Positions 10,107 to 21,030 of a DNA stretch of 64,000 nt are shown piece by piece; position 1 is the first letter of the stretch, and each line of letters starts with the position of its first letter. The notes beneath the pieces were generated by a model. It was not told the DNA's origin, ran no database searches, and worked only from the letters and a program-made list of their open reading frames with translations. The position numbers were made by a program, and so were the translations under genes. The DNA comes from Brachynemurus nebulosus (Eukaryota; Arthropoda; Insecta; Neuroptera; Myrmeleontidae), in the NCBI GenBank assembly GCA_035578155.1, contig JAPWDM010000005.1:13606832-13670831 (forward strand), given 5' to 3'.

Positions 10107-11375
10107 CAGTGGCGACGCATAGGAGTAGACAAGGGAGACAGTGTCTCCCCAAAAAAATTAATTTCATAAAATTTAAAATCCTCTAGACAATTTAAAATAA
10201 TTTTTTTTATAATATTGGCTATTTTCAATACATTCACATTTTCAAATAAAGCGTATATATGAATATATAATATATATACGTTTACATCCATATACAATAA
10301 TATATACATATAACCTGAAAAATATGAGCCTCTGTGGTCACACAGAAAGAAGATAGGTAAGTTACAAGCACGTTACAAATCTATTTAAACGCAAAAGACA
10401 TTTTTATTTTTGTTTATCCTGACTCTGCATGTATGTGTGACAACTACCCATTTACACATTCACACACACACAGTCTGCATGTACGTAGTATTCTCCAATA
10501 TTTTTACATCATTATTACTCAAAAACTAAGAAAGATTTTGGAATAATTTTTTCTTATCTATATGTAAAATGTAGTATTCTTCTTAATAGTGCAAAAATTA
10601 TCAAAATATATTCAGTACTTTTTAAATAATAATAAAAAACTGAAACAATAATACCTATTTCTAATCAGTGCCAACGTAGACACTACGATGATTGTCTCGA
10701 GTACATTACGTATGTGACGTATGGCTTTGGTTACTGGTATATATACGTACACATACCAACAGTCTATAATGTCTATAGTCTATATTGTTTCCTACATAAA
10801 ATTCAAATATTTTTGTTATTGTTAGTTAATTGCTAGTTGGTTCAGTTCAGTTTTTTTTTTATATTTTTTAATTAATTTTAGATTTTGTTGTTTATTATTT
10901 AAATATTGGAACCTTTGAATAAAATTTGTATTTATTTTCAATTGGTTTTTCTTTACTGTCTGTTTAAGTTTGTTACATTAAAAGTTTTAATTTTTTCCCT
11001 TTTTTCTTTAGAAATAATAAAATATGAATCTAATTTAAAAACTACAATATATCTAAGGGACTAATTTCAGAACTACTTATTTTAAAATTTTAAATTTTTT
11101 GAAGACCTTTAATTCAGATTAATTGCAAAACAAAACAAAAATTTTAATATCTTTTACTCTTAGCGCAGTAGGCACCAATGGCTGGTCAAAAATTTCGACA
11201 TTTTTATTTTACAATCAAAGTGCGGAGTCAGAAGGTCTGTTATAGAAAAACACTTTAATAAGGCTGAGAAAGACTCCAGATTTCGAAATAAAAATAGATA
11301 CAAAATAAGTCTATTTAAAAATATTATGGTAAAAAAGACTGTCTCCCCAGGTAATAATTTCACGCGTCGCCAACT
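10107..11375. mobile_element. hAT-like element with 7/8 TSD, nested
   Basis: About 1,269 bp. The left end CAGTGGCGACGCA and the inverse of the right end AGTTGGCGACGCG form the TIR, and GGGAGACAGT/ACTGTCTCCC subterminal blocks also mirror each other. Flanks CAAAGGAC (10,099-10,106) and CCAAGGAC (11,376-11,383) match at 7 of 8 positions. No transposase is readable; the 67- and 76-codon minus-strand frames inside have no recognisable domains. Confidence 0.7.
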
Positions 11376-11899
11376 CCAAGGACAGAAAAAAATTTATCAC
11401 TAAAATTTTGAATGGAATTTCAGATACAAAATGAAAGTTTTTTAATAATTTCTGTATTAGCATTCAACCATTTAATGAGTTTTGTGTAAATAATAAGGAG
11501 AAAATTAAATCCAAATATATTTCTATACCTCCACTGAAAATATTAGCTATAACGTTGTAACATTCAGCATTCCATCAATTAAAATGAACAACGGTTCAAA
11601 GTTCTCTTTTCAACAGTTGTATATTTTTCTGCGTGAAGAAACCGTACGTGTGCATTAACTAATTGAAAACAATGTACTACAAGAACGCAATTGCGGCCAT
11701 TTGCCGGTGCGTTGCCGCAGCGGTGCTGTATGGAACTGCTGAACAAAATGCACGTTGCGTGCACGCTGCAGCACCGCACGTTAAAAAAACCGATGTGTGT
11801 ATTGGTACTAACATTTCTTTAAGAGATACGGAAAACTAAATTATCATAACACATGTACAATTAATATTGTCGGAACCGTAAGTTTTACTTCCAATATCT

Positions 11900-11943
11900 T
11901 AACCACTGAGAAATCCTAACTTAATGTGTGCCTAGCACGCACT
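11900..11943 (-). repeat. tRNA-like A-box repeat fragment, copy 1
   Basis: The minus strand reads GTGCGTGCTAGGCACACATT, then AAGTTAGGATTTCTCAGTGG, then TTAAG. It matches copies at 12,614, 26,466 and 52,121. The segment GGATTTCGTAGTTCAGTGGC-TAGAG of the family resembles the 5' half of a tRNA with an A-box. No tRNA 3' half follows. Confidence 0.45.
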
Positions 11944-12613
11944 TGGGATTTTTTTTTTATTTCTTCATTGAATTTTTATTTTACTTGTTCTAAGCTCCCG
12001 GATGGCTAAGTATGATCAGCATACACCTCCTCCTATATTTTGTATACAATCTATTAAATGATTAATAGTTTATTTGTAAAGTATAATAATTATAACAATA
12101 ATAAAAATTTAAAAAAAAGAAAACAATTTGCATTCTTTACTATCGATGAATCATTCTTTGTAGTTCTCAGTAGTCAGACCAAACAATAAACAAACTTTTA
12201 TTACATTATTATGATATTCACAATAGAAAATACCATGATACAGAAAAAATATCAGTCAGTACTTACAATATTAGTACTACTACAATTGACTGATAGGCAT
12301 AAGCCCATAAGATTAAGAAAGAGTACACGTAATCTTTTTGTTTACTAAAATATAAAAATGCAGACAAAAACAATATCGTTTTCTACCTACAAAGAAGCCA
12401 CGATAAACAAGTTAACTTGCTAATAGATTTTTAACTATTAATGTTTACCAATATGTAATTTATCTACCTAAATAACACTAGTTGACAAATTAAAAAACTT
12501 TTCTGCGTCTGCGTTTTCTAACATTTAAGGGGAGAAGGCGATTTTCACGTGGAAACATGATAAAACCTACCAAATTTTCTCACTGACAATATTAAAAAAA
12601 GAAAAAACGATAA
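11944..12613. other. Intergenic DNA, nothing recognised
   Basis: No supported feature beyond AT-rich sequence. Confidence 0.5.
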
Positions 12614-12665
12614 TCAGGATTTCGTAGTTCAGTAGCTAGAGTTTTCCACAATTCTCGGCGTAAAA
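12614..12665 (+). repeat. tRNA-like A-box repeat fragment, copy 2
   Basis: Plus strand: AGGATTTCGTAGTTCAGTAG, CTAGAGTTTTCCACAATTCT, CGG. It shares the A-box-like GTTCAGTAGCTAGAG with the family and is followed by AAAATATTTCA, as at 26.5 kb (AAAATATTCAA). Possibly a tRNA-derived SINE remnant. Confidence 0.45.
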
Positions 12666-12686
12666 TATTTCAGGCTTTTATTAAAT

Positions 12687-13363
12687 ACTAGCCGTACCCG
12701 TGACGTTGTTCACGCGAAACGTTGAGTAATTTCTTTTTCCAATTTGTAGTTTCTTGCAACACAAAATGCATTAGATTGTCTCCAAACTGACAATTGTGTA
12801 TTTATAATTGTATTTTTCAGATTCAAAAAAATTTCCAAACCGATAGTACAATATTCAATTTATTTACATTTTGTTCCTATAGTTATGAAATTATGAAATA
12901 TGTAAATTTACGTAATGTGTGTACATGCTTAAAATAGTTTTTCCATTTTCCCATGGGAATAAGACATTTTTTCAAAGTGAAAAGTATCTTAGATGTTGAT
13001 CCAGATAAAAATTTATAATCACACCTTTCATTAAATTTTGTCCAGTAGTTTTTACGTAATGTGTGTACAATGTACATGCTTAAAATATTTCTTCCATTTT
13101 CCCGTGGGAATGAGACATTTTCCCGGAATAAAAAGTATCCTAAATGTTGACCCAGGCAATTAATTATCACCACACCAAATTTCATTAAAATCCGTCCAGT
13201 AGTTTTTACGTGATGCGTGAACAGACAGACAGAGACAGACAAAAATTTTAAAAATCGCTGTTTTGATATCTACATCGATAACTATTTACAGTACCAATAC
13301 AATTTTCAAAAAATATTCCATCTACAGAAACGGTCTCGTTACAGTCTTATTATATGTATAGAT
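12687..13363 (+). mobile_element. Retroelement 3'-tail-like repeat with internal tandem duplication
   Basis: It opens with ACTAGCCGTACCCGTGACG, then CCCGTGGGAATGAGAC, AAAAGTATCCTAAATG, CCAAATTTCATTAAAATCCG, TCCAGTAGTTTTTACGTGAT and ACAGACAGACAGAGACAGAC. This is the pattern seen in widespread insect non-LTR (RTE-type or derived SINE) tails. It ends TATATGTATAGATT. The module around TTTACGTAATGTGTGTAC occurs twice with a third partial copy (starts near 12,910, 13,054 and 13,208; periods 144 and 154). The 119-codon minus-strand frame is its shadow. Confidence 0.7.
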
Positions 13364-13910
13364 TAAAATTAATCTTTAATTTGTTGATGATATTATTACG
13401 TAAATCTTTTATTTTCCATATGAGTTTCTTAAATTACGTAAGAGACTATTACCACGTGGACAGAAACGACGAATCCATAAGAATTTCGTTGTTAGAACTA
13501 TGAAATCTCAAAAAGAGGTATTATTATAGAATTAATTGTATAGTTTTAACACTTTTTCGAATAGAAATAAATCAAAATATCTTTAAATAGAGAGAATATA
13601 AAAATAAAAAATATTAAACATTTTTTTTTCAGCTTTGTAGGTACATGGACCTGTGTATAAAAATAAATCGGAAATGAATATTCAAAATCTTTTAATAAAC
13701 AGCTGCAAATCAAAATCTATATCTACAATTTACAATTGTTCTCGAATAAATTCATTATAAAATAGCATCAGTATCATTGAGAGTAAAATTCTTTGATGAT
13801 GTTTGAATTTAAAAAATTTTTCGAACTTAATGTGAGAGTAGTAGGTTTCAATTAAAAGGAGAATCATGCAAATCAACTGCAGAATTTTCATCAAAAAAAA
13901 TACACGTACA
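13364..13910. other. Intergenic DNA, nothing recognised
   Basis: AT-rich, no open frame of interest and no inverted repeats noticed. Confidence 0.5.
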
Positions 13911-14735
13911 CACGGAGAGAAAAATCATATAATTTTTGTAGCTAAAATTTCAGAAAAATTACCATGCTCTCTTATAATGCGTGCACGATAGACGACCAAA
14001 ATAAAAAATATGTGCTAGCATGGTAAAATTTAATGTTCTAATACAACTTTTATCACACTCTTATGGATATGTTATAGTCTAATTCTTGTTGTCGTACCCT
14101 TTCATTTGCGCATCTGACCCGCAATCTTATGTTGCTTGGGCGGTACCTGTAAAAACTTCGAACCTGTAAGAACTTTATGATGCATACAAAAATGATTGCC
14201 AACAATATATTCTAATATTAAAGATAGTGAAGTAACAAAATGATGAATTAAACGGTGACATTACCGTCCTCTAACACAGTGTAGTGAATACTGCTTGCTG
14301 TTTGTAAGACAGTCTAATGGATCAAGGTGCTTGGTCCGACCTGTCTGACCAAGTTGGTCGTCCAAACCTATGGTTGGCTATGTGACTTGCTATGAGTGAG
14401 GTACATTTCAACAGCGTTCACAACACACACAACCTTCTTTCTCTTTTTTTCTTTCTACTATTAGCAGATAGCATTTCAAATATTATAATACAGCATGGTA
14501 ATTTTTGTAAGAAAAACAATTAAAAAATATTTTTTTGTTGGCAATGGAACTTTTTACTCTGCTGTTTTACAAATTTTACGGAACTAATGTTACGGAAACA
14601 ATATTCTATCCTTTAAATTTTCTATGATTAATTATAATTTTTATATTTTTACCGTACAAAATTGAATATGTTCGCCTTTTACACGTCGATTGTAGTGCTG
14701 AGCACAGTAATTTTTATATGAATTATCTCTCCGTG
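13911..14735. mobile_element. TIR element, CACGGAGAGA termini
   Basis: An 825-bp unit begins CACGGAGAGAAAAATCATAT, and its right end is the inverse CACGGAGAGATAATTCATAT, an imperfect TIR of about 28 bp extending into AATTTTT. The interior is non-coding. The flanking bases do not give an obvious TSD, so the superfamily is left open. Confidence 0.65.
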
Positions 14736-15167
14736 CAGGAATTTAGTAATATAATTTTAGAAACTGAAAAATGAATACAAAATGTTATATATATTTAAAA
14801 TACATCTATTTGGAAACCACTGTACAGAAGTCAAGAAAAAAAAATCAGTTAGCTTACAATAGTACAGTTTATTAATATTAATCGACTGATTGTTTTAATG
14901 ATAATTTGATAATTATTATTAATTATGTCAAAATAAAAATACAATTAATCAAAAGTATTTTTAACTAATTAGTTATTTATTGATTCAAACAAAATAATAA
15001 ATTAATGATTTAAATCTATACAATATTTGTTGTTCTTATTAGTAAATTTTATAGTCAACGTTTTTTGTAGGCAAAAAGATCTTAAAAAAAGTTAAAAATT
15101 GTTCATTTTAGATCTATCGGATTTATATAAAATAAATAAAATATCTGTTGAAAAATAGTAATTATTA
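14736..15167. other. AT-rich intergenic DNA
   Basis: Runs of TAATTATT-type simple sequence; nothing else recognised. Confidence 0.5.
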
Positions 15168-16376
15168 TTATACAATAAGTGGTAAAAATAGCTTATTTCA
15201 TTACACAATTCATATGAGTGAGAAATAAGCTTTTCCCACGTATTTTACACTATACTTTTTCTACGAGCACATTTTTTTTTCGTAAAATTTAACATAAATA
15301 ATTAGGTAAAATAAAATTTAAATAAGTAGGTACTAAAAATTTTTTAAATTTATAATGTCAGTGGTAAGATGTTCAAATTTTTTCCAAAGCATACTTTGAA
15401 ACTATGGAAACAATAATAAATAATCAACTTATACCTGAAATTTTATATTTAGACAATTAGGTCACAAATTAGTTCACTGTTCAAAATGACGTCATATAGA
15501 TTTTAAACCAATAACTGAATATAAAATTTTTAATACTCCTCAAAATACTCCTTCTCGATTTAACATTACGAGTTAGAAAAAGATAATGTAATAATATAAT
15601 CCAACCTAATTAAACAAAAACAACTGAAATATTAATGATAATAATATAAAGAGGCGACTTACGTCGTTACCTATTTGTAATCACACTCCAGAAGAAGACG
15701 TAATTATAATGAGTTGTCTGTCAAATGTTACTCTTAATAAGATTTTCAAATTTGTTTAATTTGGTACAGTAAGGCTCAACGTAATGGTAAACTAGTAATT
15801 AGATTCTGCTGTGCAAGTGGATCAAATAGTTATTAATTATAGTTATTTAATGACAAACAAATCAACCAAACTTTTCAATCTTATACCTAAACTTTTTCTA
15901 TGAATAACAACTCACTCACATTTTATTTTAAAAATGCCTATTTTTTTTAGCTTATCGTACTTTTTAACTTGACCTAGTAGTGTAATTTTAAATAGTTTTA
16001 GAAATCAGTTTACTTATTGCAATTCAACTGCTTGATGAATTTCTGCAAGGAAAATTCAGCTACTACACCATATCTCACCAGGTCACCATAAACAGAAAAT
16101 AATGCCGATTCGTCGATATACCTATAATATATTTAAATTGTTCTCGAAACGTTAAGAAAAACTTTATATTTTTAACCATATTTGAAAACTAGAGTCCATA
16201 ACCTTTAGTTTGAGATTTTATATATTAAATCAACGGTATAGCCAACTTTTTTTTATTATGTTAAGCCGTGCGAAATAATTTCTCACGCTATTTCCACACA
16301 GTGTGAGCAATTGTTAATTTTTACATATAGTTAGCCGTGCGCAAAATGTTACTTTTAATAGTAGCAGTAGAAAAAT
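15168..16376 (+). mobile_element. Foldback-linked repeat, 15 kb copy, interrupted by ~810 bp
   Basis: The left part (15,168-15,430) and right part (16,243-16,376) match the 8 kb and 55.7 kb copies. In the foldback cassette here most of one arm is deleted (TAGCTTATTTCATTACACAA instead of the full stem). Between CAACTT and GCCAACTTTT lies about 812 bp (15,431-16,242) absent from the other copies. That insert starts and ends with TATACC-like bases, but no clean TIR or TSD was established. Confidence 0.6.
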
Positions 16377-16992
16377 ATAGTTTCTTAAAAGTATGGGAGA
16401 GATATATCAGTTACAAGTGTTACAACAAGAAATCAGTTGTAATTTTATCATTATAGACTAAACTATTAGAAGCAATAAAAGTTTCTGCAGAGTACCAACT
16501 TATAGGACAGTTGACACTAATTGCTTTAAAATCCAAAATTAAAAAAAAAAATCCACTCAAAAAATCCAATCAAAAAAATTTTTTAGGTGACCACTTTTGG
16601 AACAAATTAGAAACTTGAAGGAATACCTATTTTTAAAGAAAAGGTGTAATTTGTAGTTAGATTTTTATCAGTATTAAACAATGTTTTTATCGGACTATCA
16701 AGATAGGTACATTACTTTAGGTATTTCAATCTGTGTAACAAACTTATCAAAAATAAATCTAGATGTAAACACAAAACATTTAAGTTAAAAATACAGAGAA
16801 AAAATCATAGTAACAGAAATTTTAAAAACTATTGTAGGTACGCAATTATATAAATGGTACAAGCAAATATAATTGCATAAAATACTTTGAGTTCAATAAT
16901 AATACAATTCCAAATTATTTCATCAAATGCTCTGGTGACCCATTTGATAATATGTAATTATTTCAAGTGACCCATTTGAATTCTGCAAGTAT

Positions 16993-18479
16993 GGTACCGT
17001 AAACACGGATTACTTGAGCCCAGATTTGAAAATCATCTGATAATTTTTAAAATTTAGCGTAACTGTTATATTTATTTGGGAGAGAGAATTCAGTATATTC
17101 TGATAGTTCATAAATTTTATAAGTTTTTAGATTTTTGGTTCAAGTTAACCTCAAAATCGAGTTACTTGGGCCCAGACCTAAATTTTCAAGTAATTTCCAT
17201 TTGAAAATAGTTTGAGACCATACAGAATGTTGGTTACTAACTAAAACACATTGTACAAACATGTATTTATTAAAAAAATATGAATAGGTACCAAAACAGA
17301 ATAAAAATTTTCAAGCAAAAATTGTTATGGATACCAAATTATTTTTATGAGTTAGAGTGTGTCTTTTAGTATACCTAAAGGGAATAATCCTTTTTTGATT
17401 AGTGTAGGTGGAGGTATTTTCTTAACTACAGTTGATCCTTATTTTGTGCGGTGGAGGGGCCGCATAAAAAAGATCGCACAAAAAAATATATTCAAAAATA
17501 TCAGAAATAGCTATAAAAAGTATAGTTCGATCCAGATTGTACAAAAAACTTGTTAACTTAAAAAAAGTTTCATCCAAACAACATCACTCAAAACGTTCAA
17601 AACTTAGAAATTCACTTAGAAATTCCCTTAGAAGTTGCTTCTATAAACAAGATAAAGCCTTAATTTACACGTAGGAACATTTTATTTCCTTTTTATATTA
17701 TGAAAATTTTTTTATATTATGAAAATTTTGAAAAATACATGTGTAAAAAAAATTAAATGATCCAATAATTTATGATCATATGCAATGTATTGATTAAATG
17801 CTTAAAAGTCGTTAAAAAGTATTTTTATCAAAGAAAGTTATTATAGTAATTGTTTAAGTTTCTTACTGTCTCGTGTTTTTGATTCACATTATGCATTTTA
17901 ATGGCCATTTTTTACAAACCGCATAAAAAAAATCGCAGAAAAAAAAAACGCACAAAAAAGAGTTCAGCTGTATATCATCCCATTTATAGTACAATTCGTC
18001 CTTGTTCTTGCACCACTTCCATGCTTTTTTAATTGAATCCATGTATCATTTTATACCAAAGTTATAATGGGCTCAAGTTACCCTAATCTGAAGGTTATGT
18101 TAACTGGTTTATCAAAACTAGAAATTAAGAAACTAAGGAAATAGCTGGCGTATGAATTTGCTTTAGTAACGAAGCAAATATGAAAATTATAGCTCAAAGC
18201 CTTTTTGAGCTATCGAAATATTTTTTACAGTTGAAAGTTAGCAACATAACAAGAACAGCAACTTCAAAAAGAGGTAAACAGCACTTGCCTGACACCTAGT
18301 GTCAATTATCAGAGCTACCTAAACATAAACACAGTGGACCTAGTGCCTAATACCTATCAGATAAACCTGTAACTTACTTTTACTACTGGCTACACTAAGC
18401 ACAAAACAAAAAATAATACTTTTTCCATTTTGGGCTCAAGTTACATTTTAGCGCTCAAATAATTCGTGTTTACGGTACC
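16993..18479. mobile_element. 1.49-kb TIR element with GGTACCGTAAACACG ends
   Basis: The left end GGTACCGTAAACACGGATTA and the inverted right end GGTACCGTAAACACGAATTA are a TIR of about 27 bp. TAT flanks both sides (16,990-16,992 and 18,480-18,482). Subterminal copies of ACTTGAGCCCA or its inverse (TGGGCTCAAGT) occur near 17,011, 17,164, 18,067 and 18,431. A smaller pogo-like element (17,429-17,970) is nested inside. No transposase frame; superfamily uncertain. Confidence 0.7.
17429..17970. mobile_element. Nested pogo/Tigger-like MITE
   Basis: The ends CAGTTGATCCTTATTTTGTG and (inverse) CAGCTGAACTCTTTTTTGTG resemble the CAGTTGAACCTC-type termini of pogo/Tigger elements. The flanking dinucleotide is TA on both sides (17,427-17,428 and 17,971-17,972), the Tc1/mariner/pogo target. 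GCATAAAAAA and TCGCA blocks repeat near both ends. At 542 bp without a readable transposase it is non-autonomous. Confidence 0.7.
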
Positions 18480-19555
18480 TATTATGTACAAAAATATGTT
18501 TAAAAATATTTGTTACAATTAACTTTAGAGATAGCTTTTTTCATTTGAATAATAATAGTACAATTATTATCCGATATCAATTGTTTATTCGTTTCTACAG
18601 AAATGAGAAAAGAATTTTATCTACGATTACCATGAATATTGTACAAAATACTATCCAGGTAAGGAATCTCTTATATAAATTTGTACGAAATTTCGTACTT
18701 TACGCACGCCTTTGTGTATAGAACCACAGCTTGCTACACTTTTATTAATTCTTATAATTTTTTTACCTAACAATTGAATGCTGGCATTAGTTTTTAATAA
18801 ATTTCAAATTCTACATAATTTTAATGTATTGTATTCATACCAAATATATTATTTAGTATGAATTTCATGTTAGTTGTAGATAAAATATAGTACGTAACTG
18901 GCACTAAAAGCCATATTACACTTTCGCGCATTTAGGCACTCACCTCTGCGCGAAAAATTATTCACCACACTGCCTATGAAAAAAAACCTAAATGTGGTCT
19001 AAAATGGCTCAAATTTCTTGTCTAGTTATGTCACCAGAGGAAAAAGTAAGGACTCAAGATATTATTACAAATAATCGATTATTGAATCCAAAATAGATGA
19101 AGAAATGTACCTGTAATATCATATGTTTTTGCACCTGTACTTACAAGAAGAATTCATCCAAGCAAATATATATTTCTAAAGAAATCGTAACAATACAGCA
19201 TTGATAATAATATTATATGGAATTTTTCCAAAAAAGAAAGATTTCAAAATAAGAAGAAATCACCTGTCGATCGTTAAAAATCATAATTATGTGTGTGGTT
19301 TTATAACATATATAGCTGTATAGACATTTACAATTACTAGTTAGAGTCAGATCTTGCGCAATTTAATAAACAGTATCGTTTTGATTTTTTTAAACTAATT
19401 TAAGATATTCATTGTAATTAGTGATATCTGAATTATTTTCCTAAATAATAAATTGAATTTGGTAGACTGATGATTTTGTAGAGAAAAAAAAATAATTCTA
19501 GGTGGCGTCTGTATTAGATAAAAGTTTGAAAAACGGACCTAAAATAAGTTAATAA
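18480..19555. other. Intergenic DNA, no gene seen
   Basis: A slightly GC-richer patch around 18,900-19,020 (TTTCGCGCATTTAGGCACTC) may be transposon-derived, but no termini were found. Confidence 0.45.
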
Positions 19556-19812
19556 GAGGAAATTCGCTATGTTATGCAGATGCTGCGACAAGGTGATTGA
19601 AATCCTTAATAAATTTCCGGATGGAAAATTCAGCTATTACATCTAATTCGAAAGCTTTTCGAATCTTTTACACCATAGCAAAAAATGAAAAAAATCACGT
19701 AAGATACGTTTTGAACAATAATTATCCTATGCATTATGCGGGTTCTGGAGGAAAAATAATTTTTATTATTGGAATTTCATTATGTTATGCAGGATGCTGC
19801 AATAGGACTATG
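19556..19812 (+). repeat. Degenerate copy of the GCTATGTTATGCAGGATGCT repeat family
   Basis: It contains GAAATTCGCTATGTTATGCA, GATGCTGCGACA and TGGAAAATTCAGCTATTACA, then at its end TTATGTTATGCAGGATGCTG. All are shared with the better copies at 41,215-41,773 and 52,750-53,305, but rearranged and lacking the (TA)n core. The 84-codon frame over it is not a gene. Confidence 0.55.
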
Positions 19813-20240
19813 CCTAAACATAAGCTTTATAGATGTGATTTGAATTATTAGGTTGATTGGTGTGGAAAAATTATTGCTATCAAAATTACAAAATTCTTTT
19901 TAGAACTGATTTATTCGATTATGTACATAATATCTAGTTCTGTTTCCAAACTACAAACCACAGATTACAAATCACAGATCCGAACGAGTGATTAGCTAAG
20001 CTGTGAGAAGAGTTAGAACGCCCTACTACTCACGACAGATATTTATAAATGTCTTAATCTTATCTGTGCTACACAAACTAATTGAAGTATATGTAAATAT
20101 TTTCTACGATATTACAATTTTAATCCTACTGGATAACTTTTTCACTTTAATCGTGTGTTTTTTTTGTTTTTTTTTTTTTTTTATTCGAATACCAATTTTA
20201 TCTATTGCCTTGTTTCATCATTTTTTTGATATACCTCATT

Positions 20241-20441
20241 TCAGATACAATTGATCATGAGTTTTCGTTAAAAAATTAAATAATTCTTATATTCGAAACA
20301 AATCAATCTTCTTTTCTAAAAATAAACTGCAAATTTAAAATTTACATAAATGCAATAATAAAAGAGATAAAGTCAAGAAAACGGAAATTATTTAAATTCA
20401 AAGTGACGAAGCATGGTTAAATTTAACTGAATTTGACCATA
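20241..20441 (+). repeat. Dispersed ~200-bp repeat, copy 1 (pair at 50,420-50,619)
   Basis: Shared blocks include TTGATCATGAGT, TTAAAAAATTAAATAATTCT, AAGAAAACGGAAATTATTTA and GCATGGTTAAATTTAACTGA, colinear with the 50.4 kb copy. Just after it, CCGTTTTCTCGAAAC is inverse to CAAGAAAACGG inside it, so this may be one side of a TIR element. A 26S-type or coding origin is not suggested. Confidence 0.65.
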
Positions 20442-20839
20442 CCTGCTTCCGTTTTCTCGAAACTACCGGGGACAGATAAGTAAAGTCCATATTTCATTTT
20501 TAATATCAGGATGACGGAGCCCGGCTCGATGGAAATTTCATCTGTATGGAATTTGCTGAGAACAGCAGACGTGCCAATTGATGATAACTGGACAGTCCAG
20601 TTGTTTATTTCTTTATAGGATACAAACAGTATTTTGCACAGTAAATAAGTAATTTCATAGTAGTCGTAGGTAAAGATATTATTCGTGGTATTTATAGAAA
20701 TATTTATTAATACCTACAAAAATTCCAATATTATTTTTTTTTCTAAATACTTAGCAACTATAACTAATTTGCATGATTTTTTTAAATAAATTAATAGATT
20801 GCTGTTTACAGTAATAATTAATACAGTAATAATTAATTG

Positions 20840-21030
20840 ATATTTTACGGTTGAAATTACTACGGTTAGACTAAAAAATTTTCAAAACCCTCTCTTAGCG
20901 AGCTCCTATGACCCAACAACGATTTACATACCAAATTTCAAGTCTGAACGTATTATAGTTTTGGAGATTTCTTGATAGGTGAGTGAATGAGTGAGTGGAT
21001 TTGCCTTTTATATAATATATACTGAATTGT
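20840..21030 (+). repeat. Possible decayed retroelement tail
   Basis: ACATACCAAATTTCAAGTCT, then GGAGATTTCTTGATAGGTGA, GAGTGAATGAGTGAG and TTTTATATAATATATA follow the order seen in insect non-LTR tail repeats (CCAAATTTCA, target-primed tail, TATATA end). Weak evidence. Confidence 0.35.

Larger units (their letters stand above)
9071..11808. mobile_element. Large TIR element carrying nested insertions
   Basis: The left end (GTGCTGGTGCAGACATCCG, then a T-run and AACGTG) and the reverse complement of the right end (GTACCAATACACACATCGG, T-run, AACGTG) form an imperfect TIR of about 55 bp rich in GTGCACGCAACG. TAA flanks both sides (9,068-9,070 and 11,809-11,811), compatible with the TWA target of PIF/Harbinger elements. 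Inside are a hammerhead-bearing element (9,647-9,902) and a hAT-like insertion (10,107-11,375). No transposase frame remains. Confidence 0.6.

Noticed and set aside
12883..13242. 119-codon minus-strand frame
   Set aside because: It is the antisense of the retroelement-tail repeat and contains the repeat twice (HTLRKNYW-, HTLRKFTY- segments); no protein domain.
20840..21030. Certain assignment to a non-LTR retrotransposon tail
   Set aside because: Only a few tail-like phrases are kept; listed at low confidence and not as a defined element.
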